64,000 bases of DNA, from NCBI GenBank assembly GCA_030761205.1, contig JAULJL010000047.1:4188543-4252542 (forward strand), read 5' to 3'. Shown one piece after another: positions 10,993-23,085 of this stretch. Every line of letters starts with the position of its first letter. The stretch's first letter is position 1. The notes below the pieces were generated by a model. The model ran no database searches. It was not told the origin of the DNA and saw only the letters and a list, made by a program, of their open reading frames with translations. The position numbers and the translations under genes were made by a program. The stretch comes from Fremontodendron californicum. Lineage: Eukaryota > Streptophyta > Magnoliopsida > Malvales > Malvaceae.

Positions 10993-12045
10993 ATGGCTGA
11001 AACATCTACCGGTAATGCTAGTGCGCCTGTAGCGCCACAACCTCTACATGTTACACATGGTGAGAGACCCGAAAAGTTCAGTAGTCTGGACTTCAAACGA
11101 TGGCAGCATAAGATGCTGCTCTATCTGACCACTCTGAACCTAGCCCGGTTCTTACGGGAGGAGGCCCCGGTTCCTAAAGAGGGAGAGACCGATCCTACAG
11201 CTGTAGTTTTGGTGCAAGCATGGAAGTATTCTGACTTCCTATACAAGAACTATATCCTCAATGAATTGGACAACACGTTATACAACGTGTTTAGCCCAAT
11301 CAAAACAGCGAGAGAGCTGTGGGAGTCCTTAGAAAGAAAATACAGAACCGAGGATGCCGGCACAAAGAAATTTGTGGTTGGCCGGTTTCTGGATTTCAAA
11401 ATGATGGACTCGAAAATCGTGATTAGTCAAGTCCAAGAGTATCAGTTGATCCTCCATGAGATTATTGCCGAATGAATGATTCTTAGTGAATCATTTGAAA
11501 ACGGCAGCTTTGATAGAGAAATTGCCTCCTTCTTGGAAGAATTTCAAGTACTATCCAAAGCACAAGAGAAAGGAGAAACTTTAGAGGACTTGATTATTCG
11601 GTTAAGAATCAAGGAGGATAACTGTGGTTCAGAAAAGAGGGTTAAAGCTCAGACCATGGAAGCCAAGGCAAATGTTGTAGAACATTCGCACAAGACCAAC
11701 AAGAGAAAATTTGTTGGTTCTAACTCTTCCCAAGCTAATAAGGGAACGAATTTCAAGAAATTCACGAGAACTTGTTTCATATGTAACATGCCCGGTCATC
11801 AAGCAAAGGACTACCATCAGAACAAGAAAAGCGCTCAAGCCAACTTAGTTGATGATAATGAGATTGAGCTCGCTGTTGCAGTATCACAAGTGAACATGGT
11901 AGAAAACCCTAAGACATGGTGGGTTTATACCGATGTCACTTGTCACATTTGTTCTGATAGAAAGAGTTTCTCCGAGTATAAAGAAACAAATATTTATGAG
12001 AAACTCTTCGGTACGAAGCCACGAATAAGGTGGTGCTCAAGATGA
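10993..12045 (+). pseudogene. Copia gag (with start of protease), interrupted
   Basis: Starts MAETSTGNASAPVAPQ. It continues through a UBN2/gag-like region containing FKRWQHKMLLYL and TARELWESLERKY, typical of copia capsid domains. An in-frame TGA at 11473-11475 splits the frame, and the same frame reopens at 11476. The nucleocapsid zinc knuckle CFICNMPGHQAKDY should be CX2CX4HX4C but its last cysteine is tyrosine. The following WWVYTDVTCHIC corresponds to the protease start, where D-S-G is expected, so the catalytic Asp context is lost. The frame ends at 12045. A defective protein is likely even with read-through. Confidence 0.8.
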
Positions 12046-12065
12046 CATCTGTTAAATAACTAACT

Positions 12066-13925
12066 TTGAACAATGTGGTTCATGTTCTTGAAATTCGTAA
12101 GAATTTGGTTTCCGGCTCTATGTTGAGCAATAACGGGTTTAGACTTGTAATTGAGTCGGATAAATGTGTACTTACTAAATGTGGCATGTTTGTGGGTAGA
12201 GGATATCTATGTGATAAGCTTTTTAAGCTCAATATTATGGATGTTATGCCAAAGAACAAGAATAATAATTAAATTATTTCTTATGATTATTTGGTGGTGT
12301 CCTCTAATTATGGCATGGTAGATTAGGTCATGTGTGTGACAAGACCTTGCAGAGAATCAACAATTTGGATTTGGATTTGCTTCCGCAAATTGTTATTGAT
12401 AAAAATCACAAATGAGAAATTTGTGTGGAATCCAAATTGGCTAAAGCTCCTTTCTATTCGGTAGAAAGAAATAGTAAACCTCTAGATTTAATTCACAGTG
12501 ATATATGTGACTTAAAGTTTGTGCAAGCTAGAGGTGGTAAAAAGTACCGAATACTTTTATTGATGATTGCACAATATACTGTTATGTCTATTTGCTAAGA
12601 AGCAAAGGCGAGACCTTGGAAGTTTTTAAGCTCTTTAAAAAAAAATGAGGTCGAAAATCAACTAAGCAAGAAAATAAAGAGTGATAGAGGTGGTGAATAT
12701 GATTCAATGAATTTTATTCAAAATATGGAATCAATATTCAAACCACTTCTCCTTATTTACCTCAACAATACGGTATTGCAAAACGCAAGAATTGTATGTT
12801 GAAAGAAATGATGAATGCTTTGTTGATTAGTTCAGGGTTACCTCAGAACTTGTGGGGGAAGCTATTTTAATAGCTATTTACTTTTTAAATAAATATACCC
12901 CACAAGAAATAAGACAAGACACCGTATGAATTATGGAAGGGTTAAAGACCATCCTATAAATACACGAAAGTGTGGGGGTGTCTTGCGAAGGTATTAGTTT
13001 CTCCGGCTTAAAAGGTCATAATAGAACCTAAAACTATGTTTGGTGCCTCATTCGAAGAGATCATGACCCAGTCCTTGAGGGCAAGAGAATGACATGTGAG
13101 AATATGTCAACTTTATGCAACAAGGATACTCGGGTGTGATCTTGGCATCAATGAGGGTATCGACATAGTAAGTGGGGAAGAGTTTCATGGTATGGTATCG
13201 ACATGCCTTGGTGCTACCATGACTACCCCATTGTGAAACGGAGGATGAGACTTTGTCCATGGGATCGGTGATCCCTGTTGGTGCCAAGAGTGGCACGGAT
13301 CCTGAAAGTAAACCATTAGGTTGTAAATGAATGTAAAGACATAACGTACTCAGTTAGCAAACTGAGTAGATTTACAAGTATTCCTGGAAAGGATACTGGA
13401 AGGCCATTGTGGGGGTACTTAGATATTTAAGATACACCTCAAGTTATGGACTGCACTATACAAGATATCCAAATACAAAATGGATATTCAATACAAAAGA
13501 TTTCAAATCCACTAACGGATTTATCTTTATTATTGGAGAAGCTGCAGTGTTTTGAAAATCTTCTAAACAAACGTGAATAGCCAGATTTACCATGGTATCT
13601 GAAGTTATAGTTTTAGATAAAGCTGAAGAAGAAGCGGTATGGCTTCGAAAGTTTAGAAGATATTCCAAGATGGTCGAAACCTGTGCTTGCAATTTGTATT
13701 CATTGTGATAACCAATCTGCAATTGGTAGGGAGAGTTGTTTGTATAACGGTAAATCTCGACACAATCGTCGAAGACATAATATCGTTAGATAGTTGCTCT
13801 CAAATGAAATTATCACCGTTGATTTTGAAAAATCAAAGATAATGAAGCGCGCTTACAAAATGTTTTAACAAGAGAGCAAGTATATCATTGAGGGGAATGG
13901 GTCTTAAGCCTATAAATTAAAGTTA
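12066..13925 (+). pseudogene. Copia pol remnants (protease tail, integrase, RT C-terminus, RNase H)
   Basis: Frame-shifted against gag. 12066-12272 reads NNVVHVLEIRKNLVSGSML, the conserved protease/pre-integrase junction. Next come pre-integrase HxxC-type residues (LGHVCDKTLQRINNL), an integrase block (SDRGGEYDSMNF, LPQNLWGEA) and a jump over most of reverse transcriptase. RT C-terminal traces follow (VSKLSRFTSIPGKD), then an RNase H-type CDNQSAIG near 13707-13730. Stops and frameshifts occur throughout. The RT catalytic YVDD box is absent, which implies an internal deletion around 12960-13310. Confidence 0.75.
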
Positions 13926-14500
13926 CATAGTGGAAACCCAACCTAGCTGACTGGAGATCCCAAGATCTAGGTTCAAAAGGGACAACTAAATTATGTAACT
14001 GTGTGTAAGCACTAAAAGAGTTAAACACTCTTATCCATTCCTATGATGATTTAGTGCTGCCTGCAAAGGAGTTAGGATAAGCTATGCTTTTAATGATTCT
14101 TATAGCTTGATAAATAATCAAGTGGGGTATTGCAGGATACTCTTAATGAGGAATCACCTATTATGAGTAAGAAACATGGCCACTTCTATGAGAATTGATC
14201 AGGCTAAATTCTCTAGAGTACTCATAAGAAACCAGGCAGTGTCCGGGGCCAAAATGGACACAATCGTGAGAACCGAAGATGTTCGAAGGGGAATTGTGTG
14301 ATATCTATTGTCTTGGTTTACACAAAAGGCTGAATAGTTCAAGACATCATGTTCACTAGTTAGCCGAGTAAATCCGATAGTTATTCACTATGGAAGGTTC
14401 AAAGCCAAAAGCTACCTATCTTGATGCAATAACTCTTCAAGGTTTAACTCTCTCATATTCCGAGTCAGTTCGTCGCTTTAATCAGACAATTTCCATTCAT

Positions 14501-14509
14501 GTGGGGGAT
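14501..14509 (+). promoter_or_regulatory. Copia polypurine tract
   Basis: GTGGGGGAT lies immediately before the TG of the 3' LTR, as required for plus-strand priming. It confirms the + orientation of the element. Confidence 0.75.
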
Positions 14510-15536
14510 TGTTAGATATCAATATATTATTTGGTGTATAAATACGAAATACGTATTCTAATACGTAGGTTGTCGTAAGTAAATACACGGTGCATAATTT
14601 ATGTACACAATTGATATCATGTTTGAATGAGAAATTAATCTCTTTATACCCACTTGAAGAGGAAGAAAATTGGTTGATGTTAGTGATTGGTATGGAACCC
14701 CACATAGGATGAACAAAGGCATAAGCTTGTGGTATTTATAAGCCTTGTTTCCATGAGGGGTTGGGCCCCAAGGGGCTCCCAAGTTTTGTGGTGGATGAAG
14801 ACCTACACAACTTGAGCTGGACCACACGCTCGTCGCCGAGCCGGGTTGGGTCGGGTTTGGGCAGTAATTAATTTTTTACTGCCCAACCGATAATTTTATT
14901 CAGTCCAAACCGAACCGGTTCAGTATTCTCCAACCAAGAGACTTGTCTGTTTAAGAAGTATCTTTTCAGACCGAACCTTTTTATTTGTTAAAAGTTTTGT
15001 CTGTTCGGTTTAAACTAAAAATCTTTTTATTTTCAAAAGCTGTCTGTTTGGCCGAACAGGTTTTATTCCAAATGATGTGTCTGTTCCGAAAAGTCATCTG
15101 TTTTTCTATATAAACCTGAGCAGTGCCTTCTTTTTAAAGTACCGAAAATTTCTCCTAATTTTTCCATACTGCTCTTGTCTTTTCCTGTGTCTTCTGTGAG
15201 AGAGACCGACATTTTTCTGGTTCGCCGTGTTGCTAAAAGTGTGCTCTTGATTGCAACGTAATCGAGGAGACTTGGGAGACGAATTGCGACATACTGTTAG
15301 CACCTGAGAGACAGGCAATAATCGTCTTAAGGTCAAAGGTCCAACCTTGACTCGATTATCCTTTTTCTGTATTCGGATTAACCTGTAAGTGTTGTCAATT
15401 TTCCATTCTGGATTGTTCGTATTTTTTTTTTATATGCAGTTCTGCCGGAATTACAGATAAGTAATCTGTTCTTTAATCTTTTAATTTATATTTAGTAGTA
15501 ATAAAATATTGCTTATTACTTACAAGTTTGCCAACA
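14510..15536 (+). repeat. 3' LTR of the copia element
   Basis: 1027 bp, the same length as the 5' LTR and about 98.7% identical by eye. TATA box at 15107-15114. Confidence 0.9.
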
Positions 15537-15540
15537 ATAA

Positions 15541-16632
15541 TTGAGCAACTTTGACCATATATGCATATATAAATTTTTTTTTATCATTATTATTTAGGAT
15601 GATGGTATGTGAAAAATTGAGAAAATTATAAAAGAAATTGACACTCTTTTTTAAAATAGTTGAAGTTTAAGGTTCAAAACTTTTTCATGTACAAATATTG
15701 GTACCATTTTAGAATTTAATATTAAAAATCTGTTTGGTAATTGTTTTTGGTTGGAGTTTTACAAAATTAATCCACATTGAAATGAATTTATACGTCTGAC
15801 CAATTTATTTTTCAAAGTTTTTGAGTTCCTCCAACTCAAATATGTTAGAAGACTTTTGAAACCGGATCAAAAATTTTAGTTTGATTTAATCAGTCTTTAA
15901 AAATTGGCAATTTGATTTTAATATCATTTCTAATTCCAAAGTTTAGTGATATGAATCTTGGAAAAATCATACCCTAAAAACCAGCTATTATAATGCAAGA
16001 ACTTAAGTTTATATAAATTCCATGTCGAAATCTCATATTTTCGATATTAAAGTCTCATACCTTGCAATTATACTCTTCAATTCTGGCGTCCACACAAGTT
16101 AGCTTTGCACTAGATTAATCTAATCCAAGACAAATACCGTTATTCTGATGTCACAATCTGCAGCGCACAATTATAACTAAGAGATATGCTAGATCGTTAC
16201 CAATTAATACGAACCTTGGGAAAACTATACTTTCAAAAGACTAATTGTTAGGGTGAGAGAGCTCAAATCCATTTAAATCTCATATCAAAATTCCATACTT
16301 TTTATATGAAATTCAAATCACATACCTTGCAATTATCGACGTAGCATTGAGAAACTTTAAAACATCTCAATAAAAGTTTATATACTTTTCACATATCTAT
16401 TGTATTATCTGTCAACTGAGTATTAATTCAAATGACATGCATGTTTGATAGACTCTTGAAGATTACGAGTTCGAGAGGATTCAGGCACGTAATATCTTTC
16501 TCAGATAAATAGATAAGAATTAGAAAAATAAAGAGTAAACTAAGATTTTTTTTCTTTAAAAAAAAAATCTATTGCATTATCTATATAAATGATAGAAAAC
16601 CATCCTTATATAATTAAACCCATTAAAGAATC
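15541..16632. other. Gene-free DNA with an imperfect internal duplication
   Basis: Two imperfect copies of one segment are visible, at about 15950-16075 and 16196-16340. Shared phrases are CTTGGGAAAACTATAC, AATCTCATATC and CATACCTTGCAATTAT. It looks like a decayed dispersed repeat. No coding signal. Confidence 0.45.
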
Positions 16633-16722
16633 CGGAGCTTAGTACAGTTGGTTTATGTAGCCACTATTAAAAGGTGATATCTAATAGGTTTAGAGTTCGA
16701 ATCTCAGTATCTGCAATCATTT
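16633..16722 (+). repeat. SINE-like tRNA-derived copy
   Basis: AGCTTAGTACAGTTGGTTTA resembles a Pol III box A and AGAGTTCGAATCTC resembles box B, about 45 bp apart. It ends next to MITE copy e. Confidence 0.45.
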
Positions 16723-16743
16723 TCTCTATTGTTAGGCTGTGAC

Positions 16744-17017
16744 TAGAGGTTTTCATGGGACGGATCGCGACCCGATTTTTTCACACCCTTTACCCAAGCC
16801 TGACCTAGGCCGGCCCCTTAAGCCCAAATCACTATTTAAAATATATTAGAATATTACAAAATTATTTTATATTAATATTTATATATTTTTATAATTAATT
16901 TTAAATAAATAATAATTCGGGTCGACCGATCTTAATTAAAAAATAGTTACCCAGGCCTGGCCCAATACTAGTTGGGCTTGTCGGATTAGACGAATAACCC
17001 GGCTCTTGAAAGATCTA
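16744..17017 (+). mobile_element. MITE family 1, copy e
   Basis: TAGAGGTTTTCATGGGACGG to CGGCTCTTGAAAGATCTA. Flanks GCTGTGAC (16736-16743) and GTTGTGAC (17018-17025) match at 7 of 8 positions, supporting an 8-bp target duplication. Confidence 0.65.
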
Positions 17018-17745
17018 GTTGTGACCTTCTTTGTAAAAAAAAAAAAATCACAAAATTAAGAAGAGAGGAAAAAAATGTACTTTGAAAATTTAACTTAATA
17101 ATAATAGATACATGTATCTCTTAAAAATTAATCGAATTCAACTCCCTCTTTTCTCAATTTGAAAAATTTTTTTCTTTCAAAAGATAAATGTTCTAGTTAA
17201 ACCTGCGCTATCTTATTCCAACTTTCTCTTAGATCGATTGCTTAAAACATGGAGAATTTTTAACAAACAAGGCTAACATCCAACGTAATTTTGGCTAATC
17301 AAATAATGATTAAAATTTGTCATTTACTTCACCAAGATAAAATTTTCTTGTTCTTGGAAAAAAAAAAAAAAAAAGAATTGCAAAAACCCGGAGTTCAACC
17401 TCCGACTTCTTTCCGATTTTTTTTTTTTGTGTCGCAAGTCTACAATTCCCCGAACTCGCCATCTTTCTCACCCAAAAAACCTCGACAATAATCATAGTCA
17501 AGTAATACTCAACGTATATGAAATTGAATCAATCGCTGAAATATGATGAGATTCAAATTTAGAATTAGAACTTTAAATTTCTCATTGACAATTAAGGGAA
17601 AAAAAAAGTTAGAGGGACTTTCAGTTTTCATGTTTCATTGTCAACAAGTGATGTTTACAACTCGCTAAATTATTCTCTTGCGTAAATATTAATTTCGATG
17701 AATTGACTTTTGATTAGAGAGAATATGCGTTTTACAAGTTATAAC

Positions 17746-17995
17746 TAGAGGTGTTCATGGCCGGACAGTATAACCGCGTCTCGATTTTTTTTTAATTCTT
17801 TACCCAAGTTCGATTCGGATCAGTTTGAAAATTCGTTTCATTGTTTTAAAAAATATTAAAAAAATATTTTTATATTAATATTTTATATTTTTATAATTAA
17901 AAAATATTTTTTATTATTAAACAGTAATTCGATCCCGACTGAGCCGACCTGATTTAAGAAAACCTATGTCCAAGCCCGATCCTTAAACAAATCTA
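17746..17995 (+). mobile_element. MITE family 1, copy f
   Basis: TAGAGGTGTTCATGGCCGG to CGATCCTTAAACAAATCTA. Flanking octamers GTTATAAC (17738-17745) and GTTACAAC (17996-18003) match at 7 of 8. Confidence 0.65.
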
Positions 17996-18003
17996 GTTAC
18001 AAC

Positions 18004-18758
18004 TAATTCTATAATTTTTTTTTCATTTGTCCTTTTAATCAAGTGTTGATTACAAAATTCAAATCAAATAGACTTCAAAGGATATTTTTAAAGTGGTTTC
18101 TTTTTCTTTTTTTTAATAGATTATTTTTAAAAAGAATCAATAGCACATTTGTACGATCTTTCTTATAATTGATCAGCCTCAAATGTTGAGCGAAGAGGTG
18201 TATAAGTCCAATAATTTGTAGAACGATTAAGGATTTAAAATCATTTTTTTATACAAGGATGAGCATTTAAAACTAATTTTTTGAGCACAAGGAACATGTA
18301 TAAATCATTAAGTCAAATATTCAGATACGATTCAAAATCAAATTTTACCTTCAGTTCAAAAACCAGTATATATATTTTTTGTAGCTAGAAAAAAATTTGA
18401 AAATGATCATAACTAACAGTTGTATTATTTTTTATACTTAAAATTGTCGGGAATTGAACTCTGTTCACTTGAATTAAAAGTCAAATATTCTACTAACAAA
18501 CCACATAATTATTGGCTAACACTTGCACTATTGTATTTCAAGATGGACTCAATTAATTAAACCTTCAATAATTGCCTAAGAAGATTTGACACAATAACAT
18601 TAACAAATGTTCTTAAATGCATCAAAAAGATTATTTTTCTTCAACCCACAAAATTAAATTTACAAGACTAACTGAATTTTTATGAGATAAAAATCTTCAC
18701 CTATAAATTACCAAAGAAACAAATTGAGCAAATTAAAAAGAAAACTGTAGTAGAATCT
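18004..18758. other. Gene-free intergenic DNA
   Basis: AT-rich sequence with no coding, RNA or mobile-element signature recognised beyond scattered poly-A/T runs. Confidence 0.5.
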
Positions 18759-18845
18759 GAGATTTAGTTTAGTTGATTCATGAAGTCATTTTCAAAAAAT
18801 GACATCTAGTAGGTCTGAAATTTGAATCTCAGCATCTATAATTCT
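18759..18845 (+). repeat. SINE-like tRNA-derived copy
   Basis: GATTTAGTTTAGTTGATTCA (box-A-like), then TTTCAAAAAATGACATCTAG, then AATTTGAATCTCAGCATCTA (box-B-like). It is parallel to the copy at 16633 in order and spacing. Confidence 0.4.
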
Positions 18846-18972
18846 TTTCCCTATTCTTAAACTACCGCCTTCTTTATACAAAAAAAATTATAGTAGCTAG
18901 CTCAAGCAGTCCCACTTATGAAACCAATCAATAATTCCAAAGAATGGAGAGATATATAATTTGGGTTACAAC

Positions 18973-19249
18973 TAGACTTGTTCAAGGGTCGAACCATGGT
19001 CCGAATTTTTTTTTATTTTTCTTACCCATGCCCAGATCAGCCCGAAAGCCTATATCATTGTTTAAAATAATATTAAATTTTTATTTTTACTTTTATATTA
19101 ATATCAATATTAATATTTATAATTAAATGTATTTTTTTTATGAACAGTAATTCAAGCTGGCTCAAATTAAAAAAAATTTGTCCAAACTTGACAAAATACG
19201 GACTAAACCTATCGGGCCGAACAGATAGCTCGACGCTTGAACAAATCCA
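18973..19249 (+). mobile_element. MITE family 1, copy g, perfect 8-bp TSD
   Basis: TAGACTTGTTCAAGGGTCG to CGACGCTTGAACAAATCCA. It is flanked on both sides by exactly GTTACAAC (18965-18972 and 19250-19257). This copy best defines the family's boundaries and its 8-bp, hAT-like target duplication. Confidence 0.75.
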
Positions 19250-19554
19250 GTTACAACATCTTTAAGGTAAAGACCCACCTAATTTAATCTAATAACTTCA
19301 ATCAATATTGTCTCCAACTATAAGAAAATAGGGGAAAAGTTTTATTGGTTGCTAGTCATCTTCCCCCACCATACAAAAAAGTTCTCTTTTTAATGTGCAA
19401 TAAAACTCAACTTTATTTATTAGGCCATGTAAAAACTTAATTATACTTTAGTTATATATTTCAATTTATCTCTAGCGCATGAATCTAGGAAGGTTATAAT
19501 AGTGTTTGGTAATTATTACTGGAGAATGAGTTTGATAATTATAAAGTCAAATTT

Positions 19555-19787
19555 GGCGATCCAAGAATTAGGTTATTCGTCTGATTCAATAAGATTGACT
19601 TGAATTAGATCGGATATGTAATAAGATTTTTTAAATTCAGATCAGATATAAAAAATATTTTTATTTAAATTTAATTATAAAAAAATATAAATATTGATAT
19701 AAAATAATTTTTAAAATTTTTTAAAATAATAAAATAGATTTTTTGAATTCGACGAACCGAACTCGACCCAACCTATGGACAACTCTA
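19555..19787 (-). mobile_element. MITE family 1, copy h (inverted)
   Basis: Inverted relative to copy g. On the minus strand it reads TAGAGTTGTCCATAGGTTGGG at the start and ends in CAGACGAATAACCTAATTCT. The AT-rich core matches the family. The exact outer end is uncertain. Confidence 0.5.
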
Positions 19788-20315
19788 TGTCCCATATTAA
19801 CCATGTCCATTTAAGTGCTTTCGAATTAGTATTATATCAGTAAATTTTTTTGATATTTTTTATTTAGAGGATTACAAAAAAAAGTAACAATTTTTCCTAT
19901 CTTATAAATTTCGCATTTATTCCTTAAACTTGAACCTAAGATTATAGAATGAAGTTTAAAGTTCTAATTAACCGTTTTAGATTTAAATTTCCCTAATTAA
20001 TTTCGATATGTTTCATTGTTTTGAACTTTAGATTTTTGTATTAAGAACCATTGTAAACGTTAAAAAGCTAACTAATTAACCTAAGTACCTTAATTAGCTA
20101 GATTAAAATTACCTAACTAAACTTACCACATTTTTTTATTAATCTTGAAAAATAGTTTGAAAAAAAGTAATGAATGTCAACTATAGGACATGGAGCAAAG
20201 GTGTGGCAATTGCTCTTGGCTCCAACCTTTTAATTCATCTAATCTAATGATAAACTAATTAAGTTAGTAGTAGAACTCTTCAAGAATTGAGCTATATGTT
20301 TAGCTAGAATTGAAC

Positions 20316-20555
20316 TAGACCTAAATAAGATATTGTAGGTCCGATCCGATTTAAATTACTATTTAATAAATAAAAATATTTTTATTTAAATTTAAATTTA
20401 ATTATAAAAATATATAAATATTAATATAAAAATAATTTTTTAATATATTCTAAACAATAAAACAAACTTGTAGAGCTCGACGGACTGGATCATATTTTGG
20501 ACAAATAAATTTTTACTATCTGGATCTGACCCGACCTGATCCATGAAGAATTCTA
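20316..20555 (-). mobile_element. MITE family 1, copy i (inverted)
   Basis: TAGACCTAAATAAGATATTG at the left. At the right, GACCCGACCTGATCCATGAA then GAATTCTA. The core ATAAAAATATTTTTATTTAAA reads in the opposite direction to copy g. Confidence 0.5.
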
Positions 20556-20859
20556 ATTAATAGTCAATATTGCATACTCTAATCAGTAGTCATAATTGTT
20601 CTTTAGTTAATTAACAAAGAAATTGTAGGTCAATTGTTCTTTCACTGTTACAACAATTAAACTAATTATAATAGAATTTGGGTATATATGTATAGAACTC
20701 TTTTTTAATTTTGAGAGGTGTTTGATATTCATAAATATTAAGTTTAAGTTATTTCTTTAGGAGTGCTTTTATGGGTCATAATAGAATTAATATTTATATT
20801 TTTCGTAATCTAGCCCACAAAGGTTTAATTAGCTTAATAAAAACCAAATTAAACTTAAG

Positions 20860-21136
20860 TAGAGATTTGTTCATAAGTCGAGTCGGATCGGGTTGTGGTC
20901 CAATTTTTTTTTTTTATCTAGGATTTGGCCGATCCGAAAACCCGTTTCACTATCCACAAAATATTAATATTAAAAAAATATTTTTATATTTATAATTAAA
21001 AAATATTTTTTATTTATAAATAGTAATTTGGGTTGGATCCGGCGGATCCAAATTAAAAAAAAATTATATCCAGACTCGACCTAATACGTACTAGTCTGTC
21101 GAGTCAGATTGATAATCCGATTCTTGGATGGGTCTA
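20860..21136 (+). mobile_element. MITE family 1, copy j
   Basis: TAGAGATTTGTTCATAAGTCG to CCGATTCTTGGATGGGTCTA with the family core. It contains a fortuitous 74-codon open frame (20771-20995) that is not a gene. Confidence 0.55.
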
Positions 21137-21259
21137 AAAGCGGTTAGTGGATTAAAATTGTATTTTAGTGGTAGATGGACAATCAAATTAAATAGAACTT
21201 TTTTTTATGAAAATTTCTAGCTTTGTCTTGAGTAAAAAAAATCTCAATTTAAAGATAAA

Positions 21260-21345
21260 AAAATATATATAATTTTTTTTTCATATTTTGAATTTATTGA
21301 ATATAATTTTTAAAAATAATTATATAAATTAATTGAATTAAATCG
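21260..21345 (-). repeat. SINE-like tRNA-derived fragment
   Basis: The minus strand has TTTAATTCAATTAATTTATA, ATTTTTAAAAATTATATTC and AAATTCAAAATATG, the decayed arrangement seen at 117-200. Confidence 0.35.
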
Positions 21346-22162
21346 GCCTTTTTTAGGGAAAATTTTGACGTTATTGTCTTAAGCTTTAATAGAGTAGCCG
21401 CATTTCATTTTCATCCAAGAAAAAGCAAAGAAAGGCAAATTATTTCATCAAACACTCACGAGAAAGTTTCTTCTTCTTCTTTTTATTATTATTATTTTTT
21501 TATTTTGTTTAAACCATAATATATCTTTGTTTTTCCAAAGCCAACTACTAATATACAAATAAAGAGATGGAAGATTATTTAATTTTTTTATTGTACAACC
21601 TAGACTTTTTTGTTAAAAAGAATTAAACTATTTTTAGCAAGCTAAGGCCATTTCTTCTGCCCAAGGGTCGGGTCGGTCACCATCGGCACCTGTCGGATTT
21701 TGGTGTTTGATCACCATCTTGGTGCTCGAGTGCCAAGGCCCGACTACATTCAAATAAAATCTTGAATACGATATTTTAAATTCGAATTCGACTTGAATTA
21801 TCAATTAATTAATAAAAAATTATTTAAATTTAAATTTAAATTTAAATTTAAATTTAATTATAAATATAAATATAAATATTAATAAAATTAATTTTTAAAA
21901 ATAATTTTTATCATTTGAATTTGATCCGACAAGATTCAATCCGACACATAAACAATTTTAATTATAATCATATTCCGTCTTTATCAACGACTATGATAGT
22001 TCTATAATACTTATTTATTATTTAAGAAAGATTGGGTGGAATCTGGCTACCAAGAATGTGATGAATAAAGAAACAATATATTATATCATTTCTAATCTAA
22101 TAATGACCTTAATTAACAAACAATAGTTTAAGAACACTTAAAATATTTTTACTTGTGGTAAA

Positions 22163-23085
22163 TAAACCTGCTAAAGGGTAAGGTAATCCGTCTAATTCAA
22201 CAGATTCAGCTCGTTTACGTTAAGTTTGGGTAGAGTTTTTTTTACGTCGAATTTGTCAAGCCCGAATCACTGTTTATACAATAAAAAATTATTTTTTATT
22301 TAAATATAATTATAAAAATATATAAAAAAATAATTTTTAAAATTATTTAAATAATAAAATGGGCCGACTGAATTTGTGCAAAAAAAAAAAAAATTTTATG
22401 AGTCACGGCCTGACCTAGGGATGTCAATGAATAGAGCGTTTGACGAACGGTTCGTGAGTAGTTCAATTTTTGTTTATTTATGTTCATTTATCAAGTAAAT
22501 AAACGATTATGAACATGATTTTAAAACTCGGTTATTAATCTAATCGAACACGAACAAGGTCTGTTCAGTTCATTTATATTCACGAAAAAACTCGTTTATG
22601 GATCGATTAAAATTCGTTTAATAAAGTTCGTTTAAAACTCATTTATTGTTCAATTATAATATAATTAATATTAATATTAATGTTCTTATTATTTATATTT
22701 TATTTTATTTACTTATAATATAATTAATATTATTTAATAACTTAAATTTAATTACATTTGTATTTTATTATTTTTTATTTAAAAATAATTTAAAATTAAC
22801 TTATTCTTTTATTTGTTTGTTTATTGTTCATGAATATATTTCTAATTGTTCGCGAATATGTTCGATTATATGTTCATGAATAAGTTTATTTAATAAATGA
22901 ACGAACACGAACATACTCAATTTTAAACGAACAGAGCTTGAACACAATTTTAAAATATTTAACGAATATAAACCGAACACAAACAAGCTCAAAAATTAAT
23001 AAACGAACACGAAAGAGGTTTGTTCGTTCAAGCTCGGTTCATTTACAATCTTAACTTGACCCAACTCGATCCATGAACATATCTA
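22163..23085 (-). mobile_element. MITE family 1, copy k, split by a hAT-type MITE
   Basis: The left part (22163-22415) begins TAAACCTGCTAAAGGGTAAG. The right part (23054-23085) ends CTCGATCCATGAACATATCTA. Together they make one inverted family-1 copy of about 285 bp, with the 638-bp element at 22416-23053 inserted in its GC-rich end. Confidence 0.6.
22416..23053. mobile_element. Non-autonomous hAT-type element (TAGGGNTGTMAAYGAA ends)
   Basis: TAGGGATGTCAATGAATAGA at the left and TTCATTTACAATCTTA at the right. The interior is dominated by TTCGTTTA/TAAACGAAC phrases in inverted order. Flanks GCCTGACC (22408-22415) and ACTTGACC (23054-23061) match at 6 of 8 bases. It is the older relative of the copy at 51577-52296. 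Confidence 0.65.

Larger units (their letters stand above)
8848..15536 (+). mobile_element. Ty1/copia-type LTR retrotransposon, complete ends, defective coding region
   Basis: The element is 6689 bp with two 1027-bp LTRs beginning TGTTRG and ending CCAACA. It is flanked by ATAA at 8844-8847 and 15537-15540; AATAA if one shared A is allowed. Order after the 5' LTR: a TA-rich leader, a gag-like ORF with an in-frame stop, relics of protease, integrase, the C-terminal end of reverse transcriptase and RNase H, then a polypurine tract (GTGGGGGAT) directly before the 3' LTR. The gag-protease-integrase-RT-RNaseH order identifies Ty1/copia. The central RT with its catalytic YVDD motif is missing. The usual plant initiator-Met primer-binding site TGGTATCAGAG is not found after the 5' LTR. 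Confidence 0.9.

Noticed and set aside
21648..21960. Further family-1 MITE copy
   Set aside because: Contains GGGTCGGGTCGG and the AT-rich core, but ends and order are too decayed to set boundaries.
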